Position numbers and translations under genes: made by a program
From: Candidatus Obscuribacterales bacterium
GTDB lineage: Bacteria; Cyanobacteriota; Vampirovibrionia; Obscuribacterales; Obscuribacteraceae
NCBI GenBank assembly: GCA_019745505.1
Contig: JAIETE010000277.1
Location: 1-39,302 of the forward strand
Direction of reading: 5' to 3'
DNA length: 39,302 bases
The notes under the pieces: generated by a model
What the model saw: only the letters and a program-made list of their open reading frames with translations
Database searches by the model: none
What the model was told of the DNA's origin: nothing
In this document: one piece after another, positions 15,639 to 24,722 of the stretch
Layout of the letters: the number at the start of each line of letters is the position of its first letter
How positions within the stretch are numbered: position 1 is the stretch's first letter

Positions 15639-15900
15639 GAAATTACTCCTTTAGAATCCGCGGGGATGAGAATCTATAGAACGTGTAGTTCCATACTTCA
15701 ACACCTGGATGCCGCAAGGGAATATCGGCAGTCTTGGTTAATGTATGCAGAGCAGCTTCCGGTTATGAACCCTCGGCTTTTCGATTTATCTATGGGAAGA
15801 AGAACTGTTTAGCAGCTTTTTGTTCTTGTTTGAATGTATACGCATGACACGGAGTTTTCGACAGAAAGCCGGACATTTTAAATACAATCTCGAGAATTTC

Positions 15901-18900
15901 TTAGACGGCAGCCGTTGGCGAATTATCGTCCTGATTGCCTTGCTGTTGTTGCTGTTGAGCCGCTGAAGCTGCCAGAGCCAAACTTGCCGGGTCTACGCGA
16001 CCGGCGGATTGAGCTGCGGCGTTTGAACCACCGAAACCAGGCTGGTCATTTTCAGGATGATCTTCCAGGTGCGAGAAGTTGCCATAGACGTGTTTTCCAC
16101 CAGGTTCGCCGGTGGTTAATTTGCGGCCGGTATTCCAGCTCACGACATTCTGCCATGCTTTGGATGAGCCTGAAGTGTACGCGGCGGCCAGTGAGTTCGC
16201 AGCGGAATTGCCGTACGGATTGGCTCTCAAGTTGTTCTGGCTATAGGACATGTTATTGCTCATGTCTCTGATCTTGTTGATGTCGAAATTGGTTGTGGCC
16301 GGTTTTCTCTTATTGCCGGCTTCATCCATGCTGTTGATGTTGGTGGCGCGGACACGAGCTTGTGGTGTCACGAAGACTTGCTGGCTCGATTCCTGCACGG
16401 CTGCCGGTGTTCCCGGTCCGCGCGTCGGTCCCATCGGATTGCCGTATTGAACCTGGTTTTCGTGCTCTTTTTTGACGCGCAATTGTCCGATGCTGAGCTC
16501 ATCTTTGCGGCGAGTCCATACAGCCTGAGCTTCTGCATTTTCGGCTGTGCGCTCGGCGATGATTTGTTTGATTTGCTCTCTTAAAGCATCGATTTGTGCT
16601 TGGTCTTTGCCGCGGATGTAGTCGGCAACTTTCGCTGCCAATTGAGCGCGGTAGCTTTCGCGATCGGCCTCGGTTTTGGCAGAGATTTCTCTTTCCATCA
16701 ACTGAGCGATCACATACGGAGCATTGACCTCGTCATAGATGTAATCCTGCGCTTTCTCTTTGAGCGCATAGCCGCTATAGCCGAGAATTCCCAGACCTGT
16801 TGCTGCGGTGAGGACATCTTTGACCAGTTTGTGGCGCATTGCTTCTTGAGCCAAGTTCGGATTGGCGAGCAATGCAGCTCTATCTTGAGTCAAACCTCTG
16901 ACCGAGAATTTGACCTGGTTTTCCATGATATTGCGATTGAAGCGTTCGGCCGCATCCAGCAATTGACCTTTGTTGGTTTCCAAACCGGCAATTGGCCTGA
17001 CATTGAATGCACCGGCTTTGACTTGCGAGATCAAAGACTGACCGCCGTCCAGTCCGCCGAATGCTCTTTGCGCAAGTGTGTTTTTGCCGTAATAGCCCTG
17101 TTCGTTGACCAGGCGAGCGGCCCAGTGGTCGAGAATGCTTTCGCGCAATTTGAGTAATTGATTTTGCACTGCAGGAGGCGAAATCTCATACATGTTGGCG
17201 ATACTATTCAGTGCGTTCTTATAAGAAGCCACCTTTGCGGAATTGGCAGCATCCATGTAGGCTTTGAATTGCGCTTCAAACGCGGCTGCTCTGGTATTCT
17301 GCATCGTTTGAGCAGTCTTTTCGAAACTTTCGACGGTTTGTCTCAGCGTTTGCAGATTTCTTGCTTCGACTTCGCTGAGAGCTACAGCCGGTTTGAATTC
17401 ATTGAGCTTTTTGGCAGCTGCGCTGACGTCGGCAATATTGCCCTCGCCATCGGCAAACTTTCTAATGGCCGTGTTGAATTCGGCTGACAGTTTATGAACT
17501 TCAGAATCAGATTTGAAGCCGAGTCTGGCGGCATCGTCGGCGACATTTCTAAGTTCGCGAGTGGCTTTGATCGCATCATCGGCAACCGCCAGCTTGCGGG
17601 AGTCGGCTATGGCTGATGCTTTCGACTCGACGATCGCGGCCGTGCCTTTGCCCAATTCATCCAATTGTGCGGATGATTTCTTCACGAAACTCATCATGTC
17701 GCTTTCTTTGACTGTGCCTCTGGCGACGTCGTCGGAAAGTGATTTGATGACATTGAGACGTTCTCTGACGTGATTGAAATTGCCGGCGGCTGCTTCCAGA
17801 TCGTCGGCTTTGCTGATCAGCTGCTGTCTTACGGTCGAATTTGCAGGCATTGCTTCGGCAATTTCACGGACATCTCTGGCCAGCTGTTTGCCGCCTTGTG
17901 CAGACATGAAGGAGGTTTGTCTTGCTGCATCATCCAGCTTCGGAGCGAGGTTTTCGACTACGTTGGTGATTGAGCGCGAGCTGTTTTCAATATTGTTCAG
18001 TCGGCGCACGTTTGCAGCTTGTTCGCCGAGAATGTCGGCATCGGCCTTCAATTTTTGAGCAATATTGGCGACATTTGATTCCGAAGCGGCAATCCTGCCT
18101 TCCGTCTTGACGGCGGCTTGCTCCATGCGCGAGACCATCTGCTGCATGTTGTCGATTTGCGGCTGATTTTTCTGAATCACTCGAGCCAGGTCGTCGCCGA
18201 CTCCATCGGTTGCGGCGCGTCTTGCTGCCGCTCTTATTTCATCGAGCGCTTTGAATTCATTGCTGGAGCGTTGAGCGACCAGCTCGACATTGTCCAGAGC
18301 GTTGGTCAGTCTGGAAAGTTGTTTGTTGTCGCCTGCCTTGACTGCATCGTCAAGAACTCTGCGGAAGCCGGGCTGCAGCTCTTCCAGTCTGGCCAGACCT
18401 TTTTGAGAATCATTGACGGCTTTAGCGATCGCTTCTTTGTCGCCTGAGCGCACGGCATTGCGCAGCCTGTCGATAGCCTTGAATTCGTCTGCTTGTCTTA
18501 CCGCCGCTTCCATGATGTCGGTGGTGGCAGTGATGCCGTTGGCGGCCTGTCTGGATTTGACGACGCTGCTCTCGATGGCCTGCAGTCTGCTTGTACGCTC
18601 GACGGTGCCGGCGAAATTGTCGAGACTTTGCGGGAGTTTTACCTCTGCAGCTCTGACTGCTTTCAGCGCTTCGTCCAGATTCTTGGTCAGCTCGTCTGCA
18701 GATTTGGTCGATGTCTTGAAGGCCGTTACCGCTTCTTCGAGATTACGCAGGGCTGCAACTTTTGCTTCGCCGACAACTTGAGTTTGCAAATTTCTGACAA
18801 CTTGAAGAGCTTCATCGGAGCCCTTGGCGATTTCTGTGACACCACCTCTGATGGCAAAAGTGCGGGTTGCATCGGTCGCCGCGTCGGCGATTTTTGTGCC

Positions 18901-21222
18901 GTTGACGGTAAGCGTTTCGGTGGCTCCCGGCACTGCACGTTCCAAGACTCTCGAATTCTTCTGGATTACCAGTGCCAATTCGTCGGCAGTGACATTGCCT
19001 TTCATTGCGCCGTTGAAAGCAGCTTGTACTTCTTCTACTGCTTTCAAGTTGTTCGCATTGCCGGCCCATTTGCGTGCTGCTTCTTCGAGGACCGGGGCGG
19101 ATTCGGCGATACTTCTTTCCAGAGTCAATGCCGGGCGAGCCTTTTCGACTGCTTCAACCACTTTGTTGGTTTGCGCGGTGACGTTGTCGCTGACTTTGGC
19201 CACTTGGGCCAATGCTTCGTCGACATTTCCGCCTGCTCTGGTGGCCAGAGACTTTTCGTTGTTTGCCAGATTTCTCAGGGCGGCGGTCAATTCTTCGGTG
19301 CTGCCGCTGCGACCGGCAATAAAGTCTGTAACTGCTTGTTCGACTTTGGCCACTTGCTCCGGGCTGCTTGCCTTGAGCGGCGCAAGCACATTGTCGAGTT
19401 CGGAAGTAGCTGCCTTTACCGGTTTGACCAGATCATCCATATGGTTGAAAAGTCTGGTGGCATTGACGCTTTCTGTAAGATTGGTCGCTTGTTTGACGAT
19501 TTCAGGCGATATATCAGGGGTTCTTCTCAGCCTGTCAACGACTTTCGAGAAGTCTTCAGGGCCCATTGCACCGCTGGCCAACTTGTTGGCAGCAACTTTT
19601 ACTTCGTCCAAAACTTGCGCCTGGACCGAACCGCTTTGCGGAGCTTCTTTCTGGATGGCTTGCTCCAGCTTGGTTGCTGCTTGTTTGGCATCATCGGCAT
19701 AAGCTTCGAATCTGGTCAAAAGCCGGCGACCGACCGCTGCGCCTTCCAGTTTGGCCGCGTCCGCGATAAGGCTTTCCACCACCTGAGGGTTGAGAGCCGG
19801 CGCATCATTTCTTAAAGCTTTAACAGCAGTAATAAGTTCATCAGTTTTATTGCCGCCGCGGGCAACATCGTTTACCAGAGTCTGGATATTTTCCAGAGCT
19901 CTTGCTTCCGGCGAGTTTTTGCCGAGACCGACCGTGAGGCTTTCAAGCTTCGTGCCCATATTTTTGGCCGCGTTGTCTACCGTCACGCCCAAGGCCTCAA
20001 CAGTTCCGGCTCGCTCGAGGCTGCGAAGCAGCTGATTGCTCTGACCGGTCAATTCTTGCAGTTGCGGTCCTTTTACATGCGCGGCACTGTTCTCTACAGC
20101 CTGGACAAATCTTGCCTGAGCTCCGCTTTCGCCCTTGAGCATCGCGGCGGCGGCGCTTTCCACTTCTTTGAGAGCGTTTGTTGCCGCTACGTCGGTCTTT
20201 TCAGTGGCGTTCAGCATGCGTGTAATCGAGCCGGAGAAATTTCTCGACTCGGTCAATGCTGCCGTCTTGCTGGCATCAGTAAAAGCGGCAGACGTGATAT
20301 TCGCCGGTCTTACGCTTGGATAGAAGCCGTGAAGCGACTTGATTAAGCTGCTTTCGCCGGCGATGAGATTCTCGGTTCCTACGCCGACCGTGGAGGCTTT
20401 CGGCCCTCTAAAGGTCGCTGTCTCACCGAGATTGGTGGCTCGAGCGACGATATTGTCCGTAAGGCCGGCGGCCTGACCGGACTCGCGGAAGAATGTATGA
20501 CTTCTTGTTGTGCCGGTCTCGGTGACGCGACCGATTGTTCTGCCGGCGTTGGCCAGTTCGTCTGTGGCTGCTGCGACGTTGTCGCCCAGTTGCAGTGCTC
20601 GGGTAGCCATACTGCCGCCGCGCAAATCGCGAACGACCGCAGTCGTACCTTTGGTCGTCAGAGCCGTTCCACCGCCCAGGGTGAGAAGGAAACTCGTGCC
20701 GGTACCGACCATGCGTGCCCTGTCGTCGGCGGTGCCGGTCGACCAGTCGGTGGCTACCTTATTGGTAAGAGTGCCCCAGTTCTTTCTTCCTTGCTCGGAG
20801 AAAGGATTCAATGCCGGAGCGGCATGGGCGACGTCGGCGGCGGTTCGAGTGAAGGCTGCGGTGATGCTGTGACCTTCCGACAGAGCTGCAATCCCGCCCT
20901 GGTCGGCTTCGCGGGCAAGGGTCGCCTTGTCCTTCTTAAATATGGTCGTAACCTGGTCAGCGAGCCCTGTCGCCGTAGCGCCCAGGAAATTGGTGACCAC
21001 GCTTCCTGTCGTGGAATTGTCGGTTTTGGGAGCAGTCTGCTGTGTCTTGAGCATCTGGTCGGCACTGGTCAGCGCTTCGTTGAAACTGCTGCTTACTACG
21101 GAGCTGAAATTCAGCCCGGACGGTTTTGCCGTTGCTTCGGTTTCGGTATCGGGCGCGTTGGCGGCCAGGAGATTGTTATCTCCTCCGCTAGCGCCTGTAT
21201 TTAGACCGAATCGATTGCTCAT
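15901..21222 (-). CDS. Giant helical repeat protein (1773 residues), function unknown
   Basis: This is the largest gene in the window, with no recognised family. Residues 1-60 are polar with no signal peptide. Residues 60-210 contain Ala/Gly/Thr-rich, mildly hydrophobic stretches, notably around 172-192. Residues 350-1285 are almost wholly helical and hold about ten degenerate copies of a module of roughly 75-100 residues (see the repeat feature). A single hydrophobic helix follows at about 1468-1486, then a charged coiled-coil-like region (1500-1590), and a low-complexity Asn/Ser/Gly tail with a short poly-Gln run near 1756. The composition suits a scaffold, filament or tethering protein. 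It might also be a secreted effector lacking a classical signal. The ATG has an AGGG site. It is divergent from cysE and upstream of the 826-residue gene. Confidence 0.85.
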   Translation of the reverse strand: MSNRFGLNTGASGGDNNLLAANAPDTETEATAKPSGLNFSSVVSSSFNEALTSADQMLKTQQTAPKTDNSTTGSVVTNFLGATATGLADQVTTIFKKDKATLAREADQGGIAALSEGHSITAAFTRTAADVAHAAPALNPFSEQGRKNWGTLTNKVATDWSTGTADDRARMVGTGTSFLLTLGGGTALTTKGTTAVVRDLRGGSMATRALQLGDNVAAATDELANAGRTIGRVTETGTTRSHTFFRESGQAAGLTDNIVARATNLGETATFRGPKASTVGVGTENLIAGESSLIKSLHGFYPSVRPANITSAAFTDASKTAALTESRNFSGSITRMLNATEKTDVAATNALKEVESAAAAMLKGESGAQARFVQAVENSAAHVKGPQLQELTGQSNQLLRSLERAGTVEALGVTVDNAAKNMGTKLESLTVGLGKNSPEARALENIQTLVNDVARGGNKTDELITAVKALRNDAPALNPQVVESLIADAAKLEGAAVGRRLLTRFEAYADDAKQAATKLEQAIQKEAPQSGSVQAQVLDEVKVAANKLASGAMGPEDFSKVVDRLRRTPDISPEIVKQATNLTESVNATRLFNHMDDLVKPVKAATSELDNVLAPLKASSPEQVAKVEQAVTDFIAGRSGSTEELTAALRNLANNEKSLATRAGGNVDEALAQVAKVSDNVTAQTNKVVEAVEKARPALTLERSIAESAPVLEEAARKWAGNANNLKAVEEVQAAFNGAMKGNVTADELALVIQKNSRVLERAVPGATETLTVNGTKIADAATDATRTFAIRGGVTEIAKGSDEALQVVRNLQTQVVGEAKVAALRNLEEAVTAFKTSTKSADELTKNLDEALKAVRAAEVKLPQSLDNFAGTVERTSRLQAIESSVVKSRQAANGITATTDIMEAAVRQADEFKAIDRLRNAVRSGDKEAIAKAVNDSQKGLARLEELQPGFRRVLDDAVKAGDNKQLSRLTNALDNVELVAQRSSNEFKALDEIRAAARRAATDGVGDDLARVIQKNQPQIDNMQQMVSRMEQAAVKTEGRIAASESNVANIAQKLKADADILGEQAANVRRLNNIENSSRSITNVVENLAPKLDDAARQTSFMSAQGGKQLARDVREIAEAMPANSTVRQQLISKADDLEAAAGNFNHVRERLNVIKSLSDDVARGTVKESDMMSFVKKSSAQLDELGKGTAAIVESKASAIADSRKLAVADDAIKATRELRNVADDAARLGFKSDSEVHKLSAEFNTAIRKFADGEGNIADVSAAAKKLNEFKPAVALSEVEARNLQTLRQTVESFEKTAQTMQNTRAAAFEAQFKAYMDAANSAKVASYKNALNSIANMYEISPPAVQNQLLKLRESILDHWAARLVNEQGYYGKNTLAQRAFGGLDGGQSLISQVKAGAFNVRPIAGLETNKGQLLDAAERFNRNIMENQVKFSVRGLTQDRAALLANPNLAQEAMRHKLVKDVLTAATGLGILGYSGYALKEKAQDYIYDEVNAPYVIAQLMEREISAKTEADRESYRAQLAAKVADYIRGKDQAQIDALREQIKQIIAERTAENAEAQAVWTRRKDELSIGQLRVKKEHENQVQYGNPMGPTRGPGTPAAVQESSQQVFVTPQARVRATNINSMDEAGNKRKPATTNFDINKIRDMSNNMSYSQNNLRANPYGNSAANSLAAAYTSGSSKAWQNVVSWNTGRKLTTGEPGGKHVYGNFSHLEDHPENDQPGFGGSNAAAQSAGRVDPASLALAASAAQQQQQQGNQDDNSPTAAV
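17368..20175 (-). repeat. Degenerate helical module, about ten copies, inside the giant protein
   Basis: Residues 350-1285 repeat a pattern of the form L..I...V..F..G....DEL...I......L. Clear copies begin near residues 350, 441, 536, 623, 726, 823, 914, 990, 1153 and 1241. The best pair is DELALVIQKNSRVLERA (747-763) and DDLARVIQKNQPQIDNM (1010-1026); another is FKAIDRLRNAV with FKALDEIRAAA. The copies are too diverged to show as DNA repeats. They were found by eye, so boundaries are approximate. Confidence 0.6.
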
Positions 21223-21569
21223 TGCTGCCCTAAATGCCTCTACGTCACTGCCTTTTCAGGTTTTTTATCGTAGCTTTTGGCGTCTTCGGCACCGAAGAAA
21301 TACGGTGACTTTGAACGCATGTATCCGAGGTGGCAAGGAAATTTGACAGTTCGAGGGGAACTTTTAACCCAGAATAGTGCCAACTGAGCCCAACTTTGAT
21401 GGGGAAAATACGTATGTCAGGAGGTGGACCCCCAGGAGCGGATCAGATTTAATATAAATACTGATCTACAGGTTATAAATTCCCTAGAAAGTACCCCTTT
21501 TAAACCCATGACAACCCCGAAAGGGCGTTGACGGGTGGCTAAAGAGCAGACAAAGGACAGGAAACAAGC
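21223..21569. promoter_or_regulatory. Divergent intergenic region between the giant gene and cysE
   Basis: This 347-base gap should hold promoters for both flanking genes. It is A/T-rich around 21450-21490. It contains a 12-codon ATG frame (21414-21452) with no sign of being translated. I see no riboswitch or clear operator. Confidence 0.4.
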
Positions 21570-22328
21570 TTGAGCTTACTCGAAAACATAGACAATATCC
21601 TGGAAAAGGACCCGGCCGCCCGCAGCAGATTGGAAGTAGTGCTCTGCTATCCGGGATTTCACGCCATTGTCGCTCACAAACTGTCCAATTTCCTCTGGCG
21701 TCGTGGACTGACAACACCGGCCCGTTGCGTGTCTCAGGCTGCTCGCGTCTTGACCGGTATCGAAATACACCCGGGAGCAACAATCGGCAAGCGCGTCTTT
21801 ATAGATCACGGCATGGGAGTTGTGGTCGGAGAGACAACAATAATCGGCGACGACGTGGTTATCTACCAAGGCGTCACCCTGGGAGCCGGCGCTGCCGCCC
21901 GTATGGGCTCGGTCAGTCGCGGCAAAAAGCGGCATCCCACGCTGGGAAATGGCGTCGTTGTTGGTTCTGGTGCTGAAATCCAAGGCGACATCGTGGTGGG
22001 AGACAACGTGCGAGTCGCTTCCGGCTCGATAGTATTGAAGGATGTGCCGCCCAATTCCGTTGTAGTCGGCGTTCCGGGGCGCGTAATTTATCGTGACGGT
22101 GTGAAAGTAACCAGCGAATCGGTGCCGGACATAGAAGCTGAGGCGATCAAGAGTCTAAAACGCCGCTTGGAAAAGCTCGAGCACATGCTGGCCGTCTCTG
22201 CGGACCTCAATAAAGAGTCATTTGAAGTACCTTCTGATGATTTTTCGACCGGCGACCTCAAGGATATGGATGTGGCCGGCGACGGTGCCGACCCTGTCGA
22301 TGTGTTTCTCCACGGAGCAGGCATTTAA
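21570..22328 (+). CDS. cysE: Serine O-acetyltransferase
   Basis: CysE acetylates serine with acetyl-CoA to give O-acetylserine, the precursor of cysteine. The protein starts MSLLENIDNILEKDPAARSR and has the catalytic-region segment YPGFHAIVAHKLSNFLW (27-43). The left-handed beta-helix of hexapeptide repeats follows: TGIEIHPGATIGKRVFIDHG, VVVGETTIIGDDVVIYQGVT, and KRHPTLGNGVVVGSGAEIQG. It is the short form (252 residues) lacking the longer N-terminal helical domain of the E. coli enzyme, as in Bacillus and cyanobacteria. About 70 residues beyond the beta-helix are polar and acidic. The start is a TTG seven bases after AGGA. No cysK is adjacent. Confidence 0.92.
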   Translation: MSLLENIDNILEKDPAARSRLEVVLCYPGFHAIVAHKLSNFLWRRGLTTPARCVSQAARVLTGIEIHPGATIGKRVFIDHGMGVVVGETTIIGDDVVIYQGVTLGAGAAARMGSVSRGKKRHPTLGNGVVVGSGAEIQGDIVVGDNVRVASGSIVLKDVPPNSVVVGVPGRVIYRDGVKVTSESVPDIEAEAIKSLKRRLEKLEHMLAVSADLNKESFEVPSDDFSTGDLKDMDVAGDGADPVDVFLHGAGI

Positions 22329-22494
22329 GCGGTGGGCAGAAACGCCTTTTTAAGTGGGTAGAATAGAGGTGTCTACTTGCGTGTGCGTTTTCGGCCTTTG
22401 AAACTGATGTGAGGGGCCTTAATGGGGGTAGGCGAACGCACTTAGACCATTTGGATCTGGGACCCGGTATTTAGCGGAAAGGAACGATTACCGC

Positions 22495-22737
22495 ATGGCA
22501 GAAAGCGAGCTTGAAAAAGCATTTTCGACACTGGCGCAGGCCTTCACTGTAACTGAAACCGAGTTGACTGAAGAAATTTCAGTCATCGAGCAGCAGATAA
22601 CAAATCTCAAGGATAGAATTGCGCAGCTCAACGGCAAGCAACAAACGCTTGCTCACGACAAGTCTTCTATTCAAGAAATGTTTAGTCGTTATTGTGCCAC
22701 TGAAGGTGGTGCGGGACAGCCTAAAGTGGAGTTCTAA
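22495..22737 (+). CDS. Small coiled-coil protein
   Basis: This 80-residue acidic protein begins after a clear AAAGGAA site. Residues 20-65 are a continuous amphipathic helix with heptad-like spacing (ELTEEISVIEQQITNLKDRI), typical of a short coiled coil, and the C-terminus is polar. There is no signal peptide, membrane helix or known motif. It stands alone, 166 bases after cysE and 128 bases before the zinc-ribbon gene on the same strand. The function is unknown. Confidence 0.7.
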   Translation: MAESELEKAFSTLAQAFTVTETELTEEISVIEQQITNLKDRIAQLNGKQQTLAHDKSSIQEMFSRYCATEGGAGQPKVEF

Positions 22738-22865
22738 AACGGTCTGAAAACAGCGTCTGTTTGCAACATGAAATCGACAATTCTTTGATGGCGTGTCAAT
22801 TTCGATTGCCGGTCGTAATCCAAATGTTTGAAAGAAATTTCCTCGACCGTTAAGAGTCTCGACTG

Positions 22866-23354
22866 ATGTCCGGCAATTGTCCTTTATGTGGTGCACCATT
22901 AAACCTCGGGCTCAACTTTTGCGTTGTCTGCGGTAGACGTGCAATAGGCAATGAGTCGAGCAAAATGGTAGGACTGAAGGCTGCTTCCAGGGCATCAGAC
23001 CTGACACAAAAAATTGACCTCAATGATCCCCGATTCGGCAAAGCGGTAAAAAAGAAAACCCCCTTGAGATTCCGCAAAGTGCGCGGACTCGGGAATCAGG
23101 TATTTTATGTATTTCTGGGCGTTTCCCTTTTCTTTTGCGCCATTAGATATGCGCTGGAACCGAAGAGTTTTACCGGGCACGTGCAGCGCACTGTGCACAT
23201 GATTATGGAAAAAAATCCCGTTCAGCACGTGCAAGGAATGCTCGGTCTGAAGCCGGAAGTGAAAAAAAAGCCCGTAGCAAAACCAGCGCCGGCTAAGACG
23301 AAGAAGAAGCGGACTCGCGGCCACAAGCGCGCCCACGCGCATCGCAATTCTTGA
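22866..23354 (+). CDS. Zinc-ribbon membrane protein with basic tail
   Basis: The 162-residue protein opens with a compact zinc ribbon, CPLC (5-8) and CVVC (19-22), of the type found at the N-terminus of many uncharacterised bacterial membrane proteins. A polar linker, one membrane helix (about 77-96) and a C-terminal 60 residues dominated by Lys, Arg, Pro and His follow. With the ribbon inside, the basic tail would be outside the cytoplasm; the opposite topology cannot be excluded. The start lacks a strong ribosome site. The function is unknown. Confidence 0.7.
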   Translation: MSGNCPLCGAPLNLGLNFCVVCGRRAIGNESSKMVGLKAASRASDLTQKIDLNDPRFGKAVKKKTPLRFRKVRGLGNQVFYVFLGVSLFFCAIRYALEPKSFTGHVQRTVHMIMEKNPVQHVQGMLGLKPEVKKKPVAKPAPAKTKKKRTRGHKRAHAHRNS

Positions 23355-23363
23355 TTCACGAAT

Positions 23364-23579
23364 TCAATTTTGCTTTTCTTCAATGAGAGCAACAATGCCC
23401 ATTTCGAATAGTATTTCCAGTTCTTCCAGAGTCCAGCTTTTCTTTACTTTGGGAGAGTGGTGGAGACTGGCACGAATTACCTTTTCTCCGGCGCCGGTAA
23501 TTTCGTACACGTATTCCTTCTCGTAATAAGGCGGAGCCTTTACTTTTAGAAGTTGACCTTTTTTCAATTCGGGCAGCAT
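23364..23579 (-). CDS. Hypothetical 71-residue protein
   Basis: This is a short charged protein of unknown family. The N-terminal half looks like a small beta-rich segment (KGQLLKVKAPPYYEKEYVYE), and the C-terminal half contains a predicted helix, SWTLEELEILFEMGIVALIE. It begins nine bases after the stop of the acyl-CoA dehydrogenase-like gene on the same strand, so the two are probably co-transcribed. The ribosome site is weak, which fits translational coupling. Confidence 0.6.
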   Translation of the reverse strand: MLPELKKGQLLKVKAPPYYEKEYVYEITGAGEKVIRASLHHSPKVKKSWTLEELEILFEMGIVALIEEKQN

Positions 23580-23588
23580 CTTATCTAC

Positions 23589-24722
23589 TTATTTGGACGC
23601 TTCGGCAAGCGCCTTATGTCCGATTTGAGCCAGTTGCTTCTGGCTGGTGCCGGCTGTTACCTGATAGGTTTTTGCGTCGCGCATGAGTTTTTCTACCGGA
23701 TATTCTCTTGAATATCCATAGCCGCCGAATATCTGCACTGCGTCAGTAGAGATGCGCATGGCCGCATCCTGCGCGAAGACCTTAGCGATAGCTGCCGAAT
23801 CGAAATCGTTTTCGCCCTGGTCTACGAGCTGGCATCCTTTGTATGTCAGCAGTTTTGCCGCTTCGATATCTTTGGCCATGTCGGACATCATGAAAGCAAC
23901 GGCTTGATGATCTCCAATCGGTCGGCCGAATGTCTTTCTCTCTTTTGAATAGGTAATAGAGTGTGCAAGAGCCGCTCTGGATATGCCGATAGCGCTGGCG
24001 GCAAAGAGAAGAAACGCGCGCGGTGTCACGAAGGACATGATTTGTTCCGCACCGCCTGCAGTGCCTACTAAATGATCAGCCGGTAATTTCACGCCGTTCA
24101 AGGCGAAATCGACAGTGCCCAGGCACTTTCTGCCCAATCTGTTTACTGCTCTGATTTGGCTGACTCCGACGGCTTTCCTTTCGACAACGAAAATGGATGA
24201 TTGCCCTGACTGATCTCTGGCTTTTACGGCAAACCATTCGCACTGGGCACCGGCAACCACACGCACTGTTCCGGTCAACTCAAACTCCGAGCCGCTCGTC
24301 TTGAAATTCGCTAAGTGGTCATCACTGCCTGCAGTATCAAGCATACTCTCGGCAAATGCTGCAAAAGACGGCTTTTCCATGAGCGGTTGAATAAACTTTG
24401 TCATTTGCTCGGCATTGTTTGCCGCCAAAAAAGGAAGAATAGCAATGGCGCTGGCTTCTACATATCCGCCGATGGCGCTGCAACCGGTCGCTAATTCTTC
24501 CTGGATGAGGGCGGTCTCGAAAAATGGAAGCGCCAGCCCACCGGCGCTCTCCGGCGCCATGACATTAGTCAGTCCGGCTTCAAATGCCTTGTTCAGTACA
24601 TCCACGGGGACCTCGCTGCTCTCATCGAAATGCGCGCTTCGGGGAGCAACTTCACGAACAGAAAAATCTCGTGCGAGCTTTTGAAATTCCTTTTGCTCTT
24701 CACTTAAATTGAATTCAGACAT
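23589..24722 (-). CDS. Acyl-CoA dehydrogenase family protein without the usual catalytic glutamate
   Basis: The 377-residue protein has the complete acyl-CoA dehydrogenase fold: an N-terminal helical domain (LSEEQKEFQKLARDFSVREV), a middle beta domain, and a C-terminal helical domain with SKERKTFGRPIGDHQAV (259-275) and FGGYGYSREYPVEKLMRDAK (332-351). Family members oxidise acyl-CoAs with FAD and pass electrons to ETF. Two hallmarks are changed. The catalytic Glu of YEGTS is Ala357 (TAGTS), and the FAD-contacting TEPxAGSD and WITN segments read AESMLDTAGSD and RVVAGA. No substitute Glu appears at the isovaleryl-type position either. It may be a non-dehydrogenating homologue or act on an unusual substrate. 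It is divergent from rpe and precedes a small gene. Confidence 0.85.
   Translation of the reverse strand: MSEFNLSEEQKEFQKLARDFSVREVAPRSAHFDESSEVPVDVLNKAFEAGLTNVMAPESAGGLALPFFETALIQEELATGCSAIGGYVEASAIAILPFLAANNAEQMTKFIQPLMEKPSFAAFAESMLDTAGSDDHLANFKTSGSEFELTGTVRVVAGAQCEWFAVKARDQSGQSSIFVVERKAVGVSQIRAVNRLGRKCLGTVDFALNGVKLPADHLVGTAGGAEQIMSFVTPRAFLLFAASAIGISRAALAHSITYSKERKTFGRPIGDHQAVAFMMSDMAKDIEAAKLLTYKGCQLVDQGENDFDSAAIAKVFAQDAAMRISTDAVQIFGGYGYSREYPVEKLMRDAKTYQVTAGTSQKQLAQIGHKALAEASK

Noticed and set aside
15943-15960. CAG/CAA repeat coding for poly-Gln near the end of the giant gene, considered as a microsatellite
   Set aside because: Only about six mixed CAA/CAG codons; too short and irregular to call a repeat element.
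18493-19815. 440-codon plus-strand open frame inside the giant gene
   Set aside because: Its Cys/Phe/Gly-rich composition is typical of the complement of Ala/Glu/Lys-rich helical coding sequence. There is no motif, and the minus-strand frame is continuous with clear protein repeats.
21414-21452. 12-codon frame (MSGGGPPGADQI) upstream of cysE considered as a regulatory leader peptide
   Set aside because: It has no ribosome site ahead of it, contains no cysteine or serine codon run, and has no attenuator-like hairpin after it.
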